Shown here one piece after another: positions 41,781 through 50,627 of a DNA stretch of 64,000 nt. The notes under the pieces are model-generated. The model worked only from the letters and a program-made list of their open reading frames with translations, searched no databases and was not told where the DNA came from. The stretch comes from Martelella sp. NC20 (lineage in GTDB: Bacteria > Pseudomonadota > Alphaproteobacteria > Rhizobiales > Rhizobiaceae), in contig NZ_CP054861.1 in assembly GCF_013459645.1 (NCBI RefSeq), forward strand, positions 226,001 to 290,000, in the 5' to 3' direction. Both the position numbers and the translations under genes were made by a program. The first letter of the stretch is position 1, and each line of letters opens with the position of its first letter.

Positions 41781-43386
41781 TGACGGTGTCCTCTTTCAAA
41801 ACGGAAAGCACAAGACGGCTGGCGTCGTGACGGATCGCAAGCGTCAGCGGCGCTGCATCCATGACGCCGGCATCCGCCGGGTCCTGTGCGTGGAGAGAAA
41901 AGGCGGGCCAGGCCGCGGCCTGCAGCGACAGGCGGAGGCTGAAGCCCGCCGGCACTGTGACAAAGGCCGCGCGCAAACCGACGCTCACCGGCGCGCCCGT
42001 GTTTCTTGTCCGGGTTATCCCGGTCTGGATCACATTTGCGCTTCCTGAGGGGGTGACCAGGGAAAGCGTGGCAACGAGATCGAAGACCGGTGCTTCCGTG
42101 TTGACGGTGATGTCGGCCCTGACGGGCCCGCAAAGGGTGAAGGACTGCGCCAGAGGGGCGGTGGTATAGACGGCGACATCGGAGCGGTCATCCGCCGCCG
42201 CGCGATCGGCAAAGCCCGCCGGTTCGCCGACATGGCCGCCGACAAGCGGCGCGGGGCGGAAGGGATCGCTGACGAGAACGTCCTCGCCATCCACATCACC
42301 CGGCTCACCGGCAAGCCTGCCGTCGTTTGCCAGCGTCGCGGCAAGACCGCCGGAGGCGAGCGCCAGCGTTTTCTCCAGGGTTTCGGGCCAGCGATCGAAC
42401 GTCTTCCAGCGACGCTCCCCGATATCGAACAGGGTGAGGGACGGCGGTGGACTGCCCTTGTGCTTCAGGTAGAAATCGAAGAAGGCGACATTGGCGCGAT
42501 CGACGGACCAGGTCTCGGCTTCGCGCATGCGCGATCCGCCGCTCGCCCCGTTCCACGGCATATGCGTCCAGGGACCGATGGCAAGATGCGCGGTCGCAGG
42601 CGATGCCTTGCGAAAGGCCCGGTCGGCGGCAAGCGTGCCTTCGAGCATGAAATCATACCATCCGCCGGTGTGCAGCACCGCAATATCGAGCGCGCGGCCC
42701 CGCAGGAGCCGTTCCGGAGAGACCTGATCCCATTCGCTCCCGCCATTGTCCAGCCAGCGTTTCAGGTGGGACAGGTCCGGGCGTTGTGTGAGGAATCGGG
42801 CCGTCTCCTCCAGGCCGCTCAATGCCGAAAGCGCCGCATGGGTTTCCAAATCGCCGTCATGGGCGGCTTTCAGCAACGCCATCTGCAGGGCCCAGCCGAC
42901 CATGCCGGCATAACGCAACGCGCCGCCCTCACAGACCCAGTCCTTCTCCGGCGAAAATGAGCCCATGGCCGGCGCCATGGCGTCGACCTTCGCGCCGCCG
43001 GCAAGCGCCAGATACTGCGTGATCGCCTGATAGGAGAAGCCATAAAGCCCGATTTTTCCGTTCGACCCGTCAAGGCCTCTGGCCCATTCCACCGTTTCCG
43101 CGCCGTCGCGGATCTCCTGACGAAGACAGTCGAAATCGCCTTCCGACGCACCCATGCCGCGCACATCCTGAACCACCACGACATAGCCCATGCGGGCATA
43201 CCAGGACGGATGGGCGAGAACGACGGTGGAGGCGATCGCCTTGCCATAGGGCTGGCGCATCAGGAGGACGGGCCACGGCCCCTCGCCGGCGGGACGATAG
43301 ACATCCGCAGCCAGCGCCACGCCATCTGAGAGGGTGAGGCGCTCGACGGTCCGGGAAACAGCAGATGTCGGGGTTCGTGCCAGCAA
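41770..43386 (-). CDS. CocE/NonD-family alpha/beta hydrolase
   Basis: A 538-residue hydrolase of the X-Pro dipeptidyl-peptidase/cocaine-esterase family. The nucleophile is Ser118 in LYGFSYQ (usual GxSYxG; here a Gln then Ala replaces the final Gly), the acid is probably the Asp in GGWYDFMLEG, and the His is in IGPWTHMPW. The C-terminal jelly-roll (from about 340) is complete. It hydrolyses esters or amides. It starts four bases after the creatininase stop and overlaps the ATPase gene, so it is part of the same transcript. Confidence 0.9.
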   Translation of the reverse strand: MLARTPTSAVSRTVERLTLSDGVALAADVYRPAGEGPWPVLLMRQPYGKAIASTVVLAHPSWYARMGYVVVVQDVRGMGASEGDFDCLRQEIRDGAETVEWARGLDGSNGKIGLYGFSYQAITQYLALAGGAKVDAMAPAMGSFSPEKDWVCEGGALRYAGMVGWALQMALLKAAHDGDLETHAALSALSGLEETARFLTQRPDLSHLKRWLDNGGSEWDQVSPERLLRGRALDIAVLHTGGWYDFMLEGTLAADRAFRKASPATAHLAIGPWTHMPWNGASGGSRMREAETWSVDRANVAFFDFYLKHKGSPPPSLTLFDIGERRWKTFDRWPETLEKTLALASGGLAATLANDGRLAGEPGDVDGEDVLVSDPFRPAPLVGGHVGEPAGFADRAAADDRSDVAVYTTAPLAQSFTLCGPVRADITVNTEAPVFDLVATLSLVTPSGSANVIQTGITRTRNTGAPVSVGLRAAFVTVPAGFSLRLSLQAAAWPAFSLHAQDPADAGVMDAAPLTLAIRHDASRLVLSVLKEDTVNGA

Positions 43387-43390
43387 GCGC

Positions 43391-44206
43391 TCAATCCTTG
43401 AACATGGTCTTCTGGGTCAGCCGTTCCATCGGGAACGCAAGAACCTCCTGCGCGAGCGCCACCAGGCTTTCGGCAGAGCGTTCGACATAGGTCTTGCCGC
43501 GCTCGGCATCGGCGGCGGCCGCATTGCCGCAGGCGCCGGAGGGGTGAAGGTCCTGGGTCTGCCAGCCGAAGCCGATCCGGCCTTCGGCCGTCAGCACCTG
43601 ATTGCCGCGCTCCATCTCAATCGACATCGGCTGGAAATCGTCGGCATACTGCATATCGACCAGTTCGGGGTGGAGATGCAGCATGGTCGAGGTCTCGGAT
43701 TCGCCGCCGTGGATGCCGTGCTTCAACTCGTGCGCGCTGTAGAGATCGGCCTGGCTCGCGCCCGCCGACACCCACGACGAGACGGCGAACATGCCGCATT
43801 TGATCCTGAGTTCGCGGCAGACGATTTCCATCACCTGCGGCTGGCCGCCGTGGGAGTTGGCGAAGATGATCTTCCTGCAGCCGGCGCGCGCCACGCTCTC
43901 GCCGATTTCGAACCAGACGCGGGCCAGCGTCTCGTAGGACAAGGTCAGCGTGCCGGGATATTCCAGATGCTCGACCGACTTGCCGACGGCCTGCATCGGC
44001 AGCACCAGCGCCTTCATGTCGTCGGGCATGATCTCGACGGCACGGGCGATGATGCCGGCATTGATGGCACTGTCGACGCGAACCGGCAGATGCGGGCCAT
44101 GCTGCTCGACGGCTGCCACCGGCAGGATCGCGACGAATTCCGACATGTCCATGTCGGTAAAGTCCTTGGTCGTGTGATCCCACCACCAGTGCGATTTCAG
44201 CGGCAT
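43391..44206 (-). CDS. Creatininase-family amidohydrolase
   Basis: From the ATG at 44206 (GAAGGG site) the product has 271 residues. The metal ligands are all visible: Glu34 and His36 (VEQHGPHLP), Asp45 (VDSAI), His119 (NSHGGQP) and Glu169 (HGGESETS). The family opens or hydrolyses cyclic amides (creatinine) or formamides (FAPy deformylases, mycofactocin-type peptides). In this cluster a ring-opening role is the natural guess, but the subfamily cannot be settled. It lies 182 bases downstream of a LysR gene on the same strand. Confidence 0.9.
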   Translation of the reverse strand: MPLKSHWWWDHTTKDFTDMDMSEFVAILPVAAVEQHGPHLPVRVDSAINAGIIARAVEIMPDDMKALVLPMQAVGKSVEHLEYPGTLTLSYETLARVWFEIGESVARAGCRKIIFANSHGGQPQVMEIVCRELRIKCGMFAVSSWVSAGASQADLYSAHELKHGIHGGESETSTMLHLHPELVDMQYADDFQPMSIEMERGNQVLTAEGRIGFGWQTQDLHPSGACGNAAAADAERGKTYVERSAESLVALAQEVLAFPMERLTQKTMFKD

Positions 44207-44388
44207 GTTCAAAACCCTTCCTTCTGTCGTCCGGGCAAAGCTTCGCCTGCGTCCCGAAACCTCTGATTTCGGGCACGGCTGGCTTACCGGACTAAGTTTT
44301 ATGCAATTACTTCTTGTGCCTACATTATGGTCATGTCGTTTGACATTCAACAATTCCGCTGCGGCTTATAAGTGGTATAGGCCTCAGC

Positions 44389-45387
44389 TTATACCGCCGC
44401 GAGTTTGGCAAGCCCCGCCATCCCGGCCGGCGTCGGACGCTCTTGCAGATCGGCCCCGTAACGCCTTGAAACATCACGGATAAGGTTGCGTACCCAGCGG
44501 TTTGCCGGGCTCTTGTGCGCCCGCTCGTGCCAGAGCAGATAAAGCCGCATATTGCCGAACTCGCGCGGCGCGCCGACAACGCGCAGGCCGTAATCCGGAT
44601 AGCGATCCACCACAAATTCCGCATAAGGCCGCGCCGTGGTGAAGATCAGGTCCGTGCGGGTAATCACAGGCGGCACCAGCGCGTATTCGGGCACGGAGAG
44701 CGCCACCCGGCGATTGACGCCAAGCTGCTTGAGCCGCCCGCCGATCGGACTGAAGGCCGGACGGACGACGGAACCGAGCGACAGATGCGGCCAGGCCAGA
44801 TAGTCCTCCAGCGACATGTCGCCGGTTTTTGCAAAGGGATGGTCGGCGCGCATGATGCAGGCGGTCTCGCAATCGAAAATCGTGCTGGAGCGCAGGCTTT
44901 CATGCGGCGACGGCCAGTTGGCGACAAGCAGGTCGGAAGCGCCGGAACTGAGCTGCTCGGTCAGGTCATCGCTCTCGGCCGGCGCAAAGAAATCGATGGA
45001 GGCCATCGGCGCTTCCTTGCGCAGCCGCTCGGCAATCGGCGGTATCAGGAACCCGTTGAAGCAGCTCATCGCCGACACCCGCATGGCAAAGGCCGTGGTG
45101 GCCGGATCGAAAACCTCTTCCGGGCTGATGGTTTCGCTGAGCTCGGCAAGGATGCGGCAAAGCGAGGCGCGCACCGCCTCGCCGCGTTCGGTCACGGCCA
45201 TGCTTTGCCCGCTCCTGACCAGCAGCGGGTCGTCGAAAACCTGGCGCGCGCGTTTCAGCACGGCGCTGACGGAAGGCTGGCTCTGGCCGAGCTTTCCGGC
45301 AACGCGCGAGACATTCTGTTCGCTCAACAGAAGGAAGGTCGTGCGTAAAAATCGGACATCAATCGTGCCGTTCTGATCCGTGATCAT
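44389..45387 (-). CDS. LysR-family regulator within the catabolic block
   Basis: A 332-residue LysR protein of the NodD/SyrM-like branch: a longer N-terminus (DVRFLRTTFLLLSEQNVSRV) precedes the helix-turn-helix (AGKLGQSQPSVSAVLKRARQ). The effector domain begins near residue 105. It sits in the same orientation between the amidohydrolase genes (82-bp gap) and the creatininase gene (182-bp gap), so it may control the downstream half of the block. Effector unknown. Confidence 0.9.
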   Translation of the reverse strand: MITDQNGTIDVRFLRTTFLLLSEQNVSRVAGKLGQSQPSVSAVLKRARQVFDDPLLVRSGQSMAVTERGEAVRASLCRILAELSETISPEEVFDPATTAFAMRVSAMSCFNGFLIPPIAERLRKEAPMASIDFFAPAESDDLTEQLSSGASDLLVANWPSPHESLRSSTIFDCETACIMRADHPFAKTGDMSLEDYLAWPHLSLGSVVRPAFSPIGGRLKQLGVNRRVALSVPEYALVPPVITRTDLIFTTARPYAEFVVDRYPDYGLRVVGAPREFGNMRLYLLWHERAHKSPANRWVRNLIRDVSRRYGADLQERPTPAGMAGLAKLAAV

Positions 45388-45469
45388 GCAAAATGCCTTT
45401 CACAAGCGCAAAACGGTCTCCCGAAGTATTCCCATGCAATTCCCGTGCCGCTCAGCGGCTTTCGAGAAC

Positions 45470-46711
45470 TCAATTGCCTTCGGGTGCGCGGAACAGCCGT
45501 GGCCGTGGCCGCTCGAATGTTTTCCGACCGTTGCGCCAGCCGCACAGCGTCGGCGCGATGGTCGCCACGGCTTCCGCCGGCGTTTCGGCATCGAACAGCA
45601 CCACATTGGCGGGCGCACCCGCCGCAATCGCCGAAGGCTCCCGCCCCAGCAGGCGCTCGGCCTGGCCGCTCATCATGTCGTAGACGGTTTGAAGCGCCTC
45701 CACCGTGCCGAGCTGGGCGATGTTGGCGTAGAGATTGGCCATCCGCATCAGCGAGGCATCGCCGAAAGGCGTGAACGGGTTGAGGACATTATTGGTCGAG
45801 AGCGTCGCAACGCCGCCTGCCGCAATCAGCCTGTGGCCCGGCGTCACGCCGCGCGGCACCAGATGGCTGAATTCCCGGCCGTTCAGATAGAGATCGGTCG
45901 CCGGAAGCACCGTCAGGGCGATGCCGTTTTCGGCAAGCCCGGTGAGCGCCGCCGCGAATGGCTCGGGGGCAAGCGCTGAAAGCTTGGTCGCATGCCCGAT
46001 TGAGACACGGCCCTGATAGGAACGCTTCCGCGTCTCGGCGATAATCGCAGCCAGATTGGAGCCTTCCGGGCGAAGGTCGAAATCGACATGGAAATCGACA
46101 TTCACGCCAAAGCGCTCCCCAAGATCGAAAATCCTGGCGATGTGAACGGCCGGATCCGCATCGGTATAGGGGCAGCCGCCGACCTGATCGGCGCCGTCTG
46201 CCAGCGCTTCGGCCAGCATTTCCTCGGTGCCGGGGTCATTCGTCAGACCCTCCTGCGCGAAGGCGCAGATGATGATCTCGATGGCATCGCCATAGTCGCG
46301 CCGGATCGCCTTGATCGCCTCGAACGAGCGGAAGCCCGCGCGCGGATCGACCTCCACAAAGGTGCGCATCAGCGTGGTGCCGTGGCCGATCGCCTGCTCG
46401 ACGACTTTCGCGGCGCGGGCGTAGACATCCGCCTCGGTAAACGCCGCCTTGGCCCTGGCCGTCTCGCGCACAGCCTCCGACAGCGTTCCCTCGCAAAGCG
46501 CGCAACGGCCGATAATCCCGGCCTTGTCGAGATGAATGTGGGTTTCGATGAGCCCTGTCGTCGCGAGCTTCCCACCGGCATCAAAGGCGGGCGCATCGCA
46601 GGTGATGCCGCTTGCGACCGCCGCGATGCGGCTTCCGGCAAAGGCGATATCGACCGGAGCGCCGCCACCGGCAAGACGGGCATTGCGGATCAGAAAATCG
46701 ATACCGGCCAT
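45470..46711 (-). CDS. Cytosine-deaminase-type amidohydrolase with an altered metal ligand
   Basis: From the ATG at 46711 the product has 413 residues. The HIHLDK metal motif, NVDFHVDFD and SIGHATKLS correspond to the His ligands and catalytic His of CodA/AtzC-like enzymes. The position of the metal-binding Asp (GSDN in the neighbouring paralogue) reads STNNVLNPFTPFGD, with Asn instead. The RTHVD segment reads RTFVEVD. Deaminase or cyclic-amidohydrolase activity is thus probable but not assured. It starts four bases after the paralogue's stop. Confidence 0.85.
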   Translation of the reverse strand: MAGIDFLIRNARLAGGGAPVDIAFAGSRIAAVASGITCDAPAFDAGGKLATTGLIETHIHLDKAGIIGRCALCEGTLSEAVRETARAKAAFTEADVYARAAKVVEQAIGHGTTLMRTFVEVDPRAGFRSFEAIKAIRRDYGDAIEIIICAFAQEGLTNDPGTEEMLAEALADGADQVGGCPYTDADPAVHIARIFDLGERFGVNVDFHVDFDLRPEGSNLAAIIAETRKRSYQGRVSIGHATKLSALAPEPFAAALTGLAENGIALTVLPATDLYLNGREFSHLVPRGVTPGHRLIAAGGVATLSTNNVLNPFTPFGDASLMRMANLYANIAQLGTVEALQTVYDMMSGQAERLLGREPSAIAAGAPANVVLFDAETPAEAVATIAPTLCGWRNGRKTFERPRPRLFRAPEGN

Positions 46712-46715
46712 CGCT

Positions 46716-47906
46716 CTACACCAGACGCCCGGCTTCGGCGATCCTGCGCCCGGCCTTGAAAACGGTTCGGGCCAGCGGACGCTCGGCAAGCGTCTCGGCG
46801 ATACTGCTGCAGTCGACCAGGATGAAATCGGCGGTAGCGCCAATGGAAAGCGGCTCCGGACGACCGAGCACCGCACCGGAGACGCGCGTGACCAGATCGA
46901 AGGCGCGCTCGAGATCGTCATCGGCGCGGAAATCCTGCCGGTCGCAGACAATGCCGGCGCGCTCGATCAGATCGCCATTGCCGAAGGGCGACCAGGCATC
47001 GCGGATATTGTCGGAGCCGCAGAACACACGCACGCCCGCCGCCTGAAGCCGCTTGACCGGCGGCATCGGCACGGGCCCCGGCCCGTTGGTCATGATCGAG
47101 ACTTCGGCCCGCGCCAAAAGCTCCGCAGTCTTTCCGAAATCTGCATCATCCAGTTCGCCAAGGCAGAAGGCATGGCTGACGGCAACCCGACCCTGAAGCG
47201 AAAGCGCAATCGTGCGCCCGGCAATCTGGCGCAACTCGAACGCGCCAAGCGGCCCGCCATCATGCAGATGCAGATCGACGCCGACATTGTGCCGCTCGGC
47301 AACGGCAAAGACCGCATCGAGGTGACCGTTGATATCATCATCGATGCCGGCCGGGTCCAGCCCGCCGACAAGATCCGCGCCCCCGGCGACCGCCTCATGC
47401 AGCAGTTCCGCCGTGCCGGGATCGCGCATGATGCCGGATTGCGGAAAGGCGACGATCTCGATATCGACCAGATGGCCGTGGCTTTCTCTCAGCGAAAGCA
47501 CCTGCTCAAGCCCCTTGAGCCCGATCTCGGTATCGATATCGACATGGCTTCTGACGGCGACCGTGCCCAGCGCCGCGATCCTTTCGATCAGCGCCCCGCC
47601 GCGCGCCGTCACCGGAAGCGACACCGTGCGGCGCAATTCGCGCTCCGCCGCGATCCGCTTGGCAACCGTTTCACCGGGGATATGCGGAATGAAGGGCAGG
47701 CCCACAAACGTCTTGTCGAGATGAATATGCCCGTCGACGAGGGCCGGCAGGATCATCCGCCCCGCGCCGTCAAGCCGTTCGGCGCTGTCGGAGATGGCAA
47801 GGCTTGCGGCGGGGCCCAGACCCGCCACGCGCCCGTCTTCGATCAGGAGCGTCACGCTTTCGCCTGCGGTATTGCGGATATTCTCGACCACGAGACTTTC
47901 AGACAA
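46716..47906 (-). CDS. Cytosine-deaminase-type amidohydrolase
   Basis: A 396-residue metal-dependent amidohydrolase. HIHLDKTFVGLPF, RSHVDIDTEIGLKGL, VDLHLHDGG, AVSHAFCLG and CGSDNIRDAWSPFGNGDLIE line up with the metal and substrate residues of cytosine deaminase. The family removes amino groups from, or opens, pyrimidines, triazines and pterins. Paired with a diverged copy immediately downstream, it suggests two successive ring hydrolyses or one active and one accessory chain. Confidence 0.88.
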   Translation of the reverse strand: MSESLVVENIRNTAGESVTLLIEDGRVAGLGPAASLAISDSAERLDGAGRMILPALVDGHIHLDKTFVGLPFIPHIPGETVAKRIAAERELRRTVSLPVTARGGALIERIAALGTVAVRSHVDIDTEIGLKGLEQVLSLRESHGHLVDIEIVAFPQSGIMRDPGTAELLHEAVAGGADLVGGLDPAGIDDDINGHLDAVFAVAERHNVGVDLHLHDGGPLGAFELRQIAGRTIALSLQGRVAVSHAFCLGELDDADFGKTAELLARAEVSIMTNGPGPVPMPPVKRLQAAGVRVFCGSDNIRDAWSPFGNGDLIERAGIVCDRQDFRADDDLERAFDLVTRVSGAVLGRPEPLSIGATADFILVDCSSIAETLAERPLARTVFKAGRRIAEAGRLV

Positions 47907-47916
47907 GAAGCTTTCC

Positions 47917-48948
47917 TCAATCGATCAGGCGGAGGCGGCGGGCGGCGGCGACGCGATAGAGCCGGTCGCCGCCCCAGGCTTTCTGCTCCTCGAAGGCCGA
48001 GAACGTCAAGCTGACATCATGCTCGTCATAAGAGGCAATCGCCGCCGCCCTGATCTCCGGCCATTCCGGCGCGGCGCGGGCGCGCATGGCGTCCACCTCA
48101 TCGGCCGTCGGGAACACAGGAAAGCCGATCTTCGGCACGAGGGCGGCGATCACCTGCCAGAAGGCGCGATAGAGCGGTTCGACCCTGTCCTCATCCACAT
48201 GAGCGGTGACAAGGCGCATCCAGTGCATGCCGGTGACGGCGTGAAGGGCGGAAAAATCAAGCGTGAAGGCATAGGCGACGAGCGAAACCTCGGTCATGCG
48301 CCGCACCGTGCTGTCATCGAACCGCAAACGGTCGATCACCGGCGCGAACCCCGGCAGCGCGCCAACGGCGCGGATATTGTGCCAGAGCAGGTCGGTCTCG
48401 GTTTCATAGTCCCGGATGCCTTCGATATCGACGATGCCGGCCAGCACATCCGCCGGATCATCGGTATCGGCTTCAAACCGGCCGGGACCCGGCAGCGGCA
48501 GATAGGTCGCCGCCCAGTAGCCGAGCGCATGGCCAACCTCGCGGGCGTCATTCTTCAACACGCCATAGGCAAGCCGCATCAACGGATGGGTGGCGCTTGC
48601 CGAAATCCCCTGGGTCGTTGCCGGCAGGTAGGCGCGGATCGCCCGGTCGATGCCGAGCCGCTGCACCTCGCCCACGAAAAAGCCGCGATAATCCGCCTCG
48701 CGCGAACGATCGCCGAGGGCGTCCTGCCAGTCTGCCGGATCGACCGGCGCGACCGGCTCCGGGATCGGCGGCACGGCATGGGCATCGCGATAGGTCTCGT
48801 ACCATTCGTCCAGCCGTTCGGGCGAAGCGCCGAGGCGATCAAGCGCGATCAGCACCATCGGCACGTGATTGGCGAGCAGATAGGGAAATTCGACGCTGCG
48901 TGTCTGGGCCTTTGCCAGAACGGCATCGAGTGTCAGCGGTGTGGTCAT
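47917..48948 (-). CDS. Questin-oxidase-like family protein (putative Baeyer-Villiger oxidase)
   Basis: From the ATG at 48948 the product has 343 residues. It resembles the questin oxidase (GedK, DUF4243) family: FPYLLANHVPMVLIALDRLG near the start, THPLMRLAYG, ALGYWAA, and HAVTGMHWMRLVTAH near residue 240. GedK acts in fungal anthraquinone ring cleavage; bacterial members are mostly unstudied. It is encoded 17 bases after the FAD monooxygenase and 10 before an amidohydrolase, suggesting joint oxidation before hydrolysis. Family call is fairly firm, activity is inferred. Confidence 0.78.
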   Translation of the reverse strand: MTTPLTLDAVLAKAQTRSVEFPYLLANHVPMVLIALDRLGASPERLDEWYETYRDAHAVPPIPEPVAPVDPADWQDALGDRSREADYRGFFVGEVQRLGIDRAIRAYLPATTQGISASATHPLMRLAYGVLKNDAREVGHALGYWAATYLPLPGPGRFEADTDDPADVLAGIVDIEGIRDYETETDLLWHNIRAVGALPGFAPVIDRLRFDDSTVRRMTEVSLVAYAFTLDFSALHAVTGMHWMRLVTAHVDEDRVEPLYRAFWQVIAALVPKIGFPVFPTADEVDAMRARAAPEWPEIRAAAIASYDEHDVSLTFSAFEEQKAWGGDRLYRVAAARRLRLID

Positions 48949-48965
48949 ATTGTCCTCCCCGGCCC

Positions 48966-50420
48966 TCAGGCCGAGATCCTGTCGCGCGGATTGAAATGCT
49001 GTTCGCGGTAGTGCGCAAGCTCTTCCCGAAACTGCGCGGCATCCTCCAGGAAGAAAGCCCGCGTCATGCCGTCGGCAATGCGGGCGATACCGTATTTGAC
49101 CCCGGTAATGCCGTTGCTGATCGGACCGAGGCTCGGCACGGCGCCGCCATTGAACATGTGGATGCGCGAAACCCACTGATCGCGCACCGCGTCCATCGGC
49201 GTCAATTCGAATGTGCGCCCAAGATAAGGCGCCTGCAAGACCGTTTGGCAATCCTCGCCATCGGGCGGGGCGTAGCGATCCTGCCAGCGGGCAAAGCGCC
49301 CGACAAGGCCGGCAAGTTCCGGCCGCATCGAAAAATCGACGCCGTAGCCGGTTCCAAGCAGAATATGATCGGCCGCGATTATGCCGTTTTTGGTCTCCGC
49401 GCGGATGCGGCCGTCCTCGATGGCGAGCGATGCGACCCCGCTGCCGAGTTCCATGACGAAATTGGCACAGGATGTTGCGCGGTCATACTGATCCTGCGTC
49501 GGCGGCACTTTCAGGTCGTAGTAGTGCCGCGAGAAACGCCATTTTTCATCATCCGGCAGTTCGGCGAAACTGCCGAGATAGCCCGGAAAATTGGTCCAGG
49601 CCAGCGCTTCGGTACAGGCCAGCCCTTTGGCGCGGGCCACCATGGTGACGCGGCGCGCGCCTGCCTCCAGCGCGGTCACCGCCCAGTCGAAACTGGATGT
49701 GGCCGAGCCGAGCACGATGACATCCTTGCCCTTGAGATGGCTGTCATCGGCCGCCTCGGCGCTGTGGGTCCAGAACGCTTTGGCAAGGGCTTGGACATTG
49801 TCCGGCACATAGGGCCCGCCGCAGCCATCCATGCCGTTCGCCATGATCAGCCGGCGGGTGGTGATTTCGCGGGGCACGGGGGCTGCGCCGGAGATCGTCA
49901 GCCGGACGCCGCTTTCTGCCTCGGCGACAGCCTCCAGCCGCGTCCGGTTATAAACCGTGACGCCGCTCGCCTTGCGGAACCAGAGCATGTAGCGCATCCA
50001 GTCCTCGCGACCGATCTTCTCCAGCCCCGCAAAGGTCTCCTCGCCATGGACCGCTTCATACCAGGCGCGCGGGCTGAGGCTCGGAATGCCGAAATCGGGA
50101 CCGGCCAGCGTTTTCGGCGAACGCAGCGTTTTCATCCGCGCCGATGTGATCCACGGCCCCTCGCACCCGGCCTCGGCCTGATCGATGACGAGGACGCCTT
50201 CGATCCCGCGCCGTCTGAGCGCGAACGCGGCGGATAGCCCGTTCAGCCCGCCGCCAACGATGACGACATTGTAATGCGCATCAGCCTCCGGCTTTTTCAG
50301 CCAAACCGGCGCTTCGGCCTCGATACACGCCATTTCCCAGTCCGCACGCGCGGCAAGTTGTTCGAGTCGATGCTCGACACCGTCGGAAAACGACTTCTGG
50401 TGGTTGGTGAGGCGCTGCAT
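48966..50420 (-). CDS. FAD/NAD(P)-dependent flavoprotein monooxygenase-like protein
   Basis: A 484-residue two-nucleotide-domain flavoprotein. A 50-residue N-terminal extension precedes the FAD motif VIVGGGLNGLSAAFAL (GGGLNG at 56-61). GPWITSARMKTLRSPKTL and a second Rossmann motif (VIVLGSATSSFDWAV, about residue 235) fit class B monooxygenases and N-hydroxylases. GTGYGVDF closes the FAD site. It is the first gene of the eleven-gene block, behind an AT-rich promoter region. Baeyer-Villiger, N- or C-hydroxylation are all possible. Confidence 0.82.
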   Translation of the reverse strand: MQRLTNHQKSFSDGVEHRLEQLAARADWEMACIEAEAPVWLKKPEADAHYNVVIVGGGLNGLSAAFALRRRGIEGVLVIDQAEAGCEGPWITSARMKTLRSPKTLAGPDFGIPSLSPRAWYEAVHGEETFAGLEKIGREDWMRYMLWFRKASGVTVYNRTRLEAVAEAESGVRLTISGAAPVPREITTRRLIMANGMDGCGGPYVPDNVQALAKAFWTHSAEAADDSHLKGKDVIVLGSATSSFDWAVTALEAGARRVTMVARAKGLACTEALAWTNFPGYLGSFAELPDDEKWRFSRHYYDLKVPPTQDQYDRATSCANFVMELGSGVASLAIEDGRIRAETKNGIIAADHILLGTGYGVDFSMRPELAGLVGRFARWQDRYAPPDGEDCQTVLQAPYLGRTFELTPMDAVRDQWVSRIHMFNGGAVPSLGPISNGITGVKYGIARIADGMTRAFFLEDAAQFREELAHYREQHFNPRDRISA

Positions 50421-50445
50421 TCTGGTTCCCGATCAGGCGTTTGCT

Positions 50446-50485
50446 CAAATTTCAGGCAAAAACGGTCTCTTTTGTCTGAAATTTG
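50446..50485. promoter_or_regulatory. Long dyad in the divergent monooxygenase/transporter control region
   Basis: CAAATTTCAGgCAAAA (50446-50461) pairs with TTTTGtCTGAAATTTG (50470-50485): 15 of 16 positions, eight-base loop. It is 26 bases upstream of the monooxygenase start. A weaker TCAAG-N4-CTTGA lies further right, around 50535. The region to 50627 is markedly AT-rich and should hold both divergent promoters. Confidence 0.6.
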
Positions 50486-50627
50486 GGCGATTATGTTCTT
50501 TTTTGTGATTTTTTACTTGAATTGTTTTTTTGTCAAGTGCGCTTGAGTGCGTTTTTGTTTGATGTATAGTGGTTATCGATCATGACATTTATGAGAACAA
50601 CAGATGCATGATATAAAGGGGAACGGA

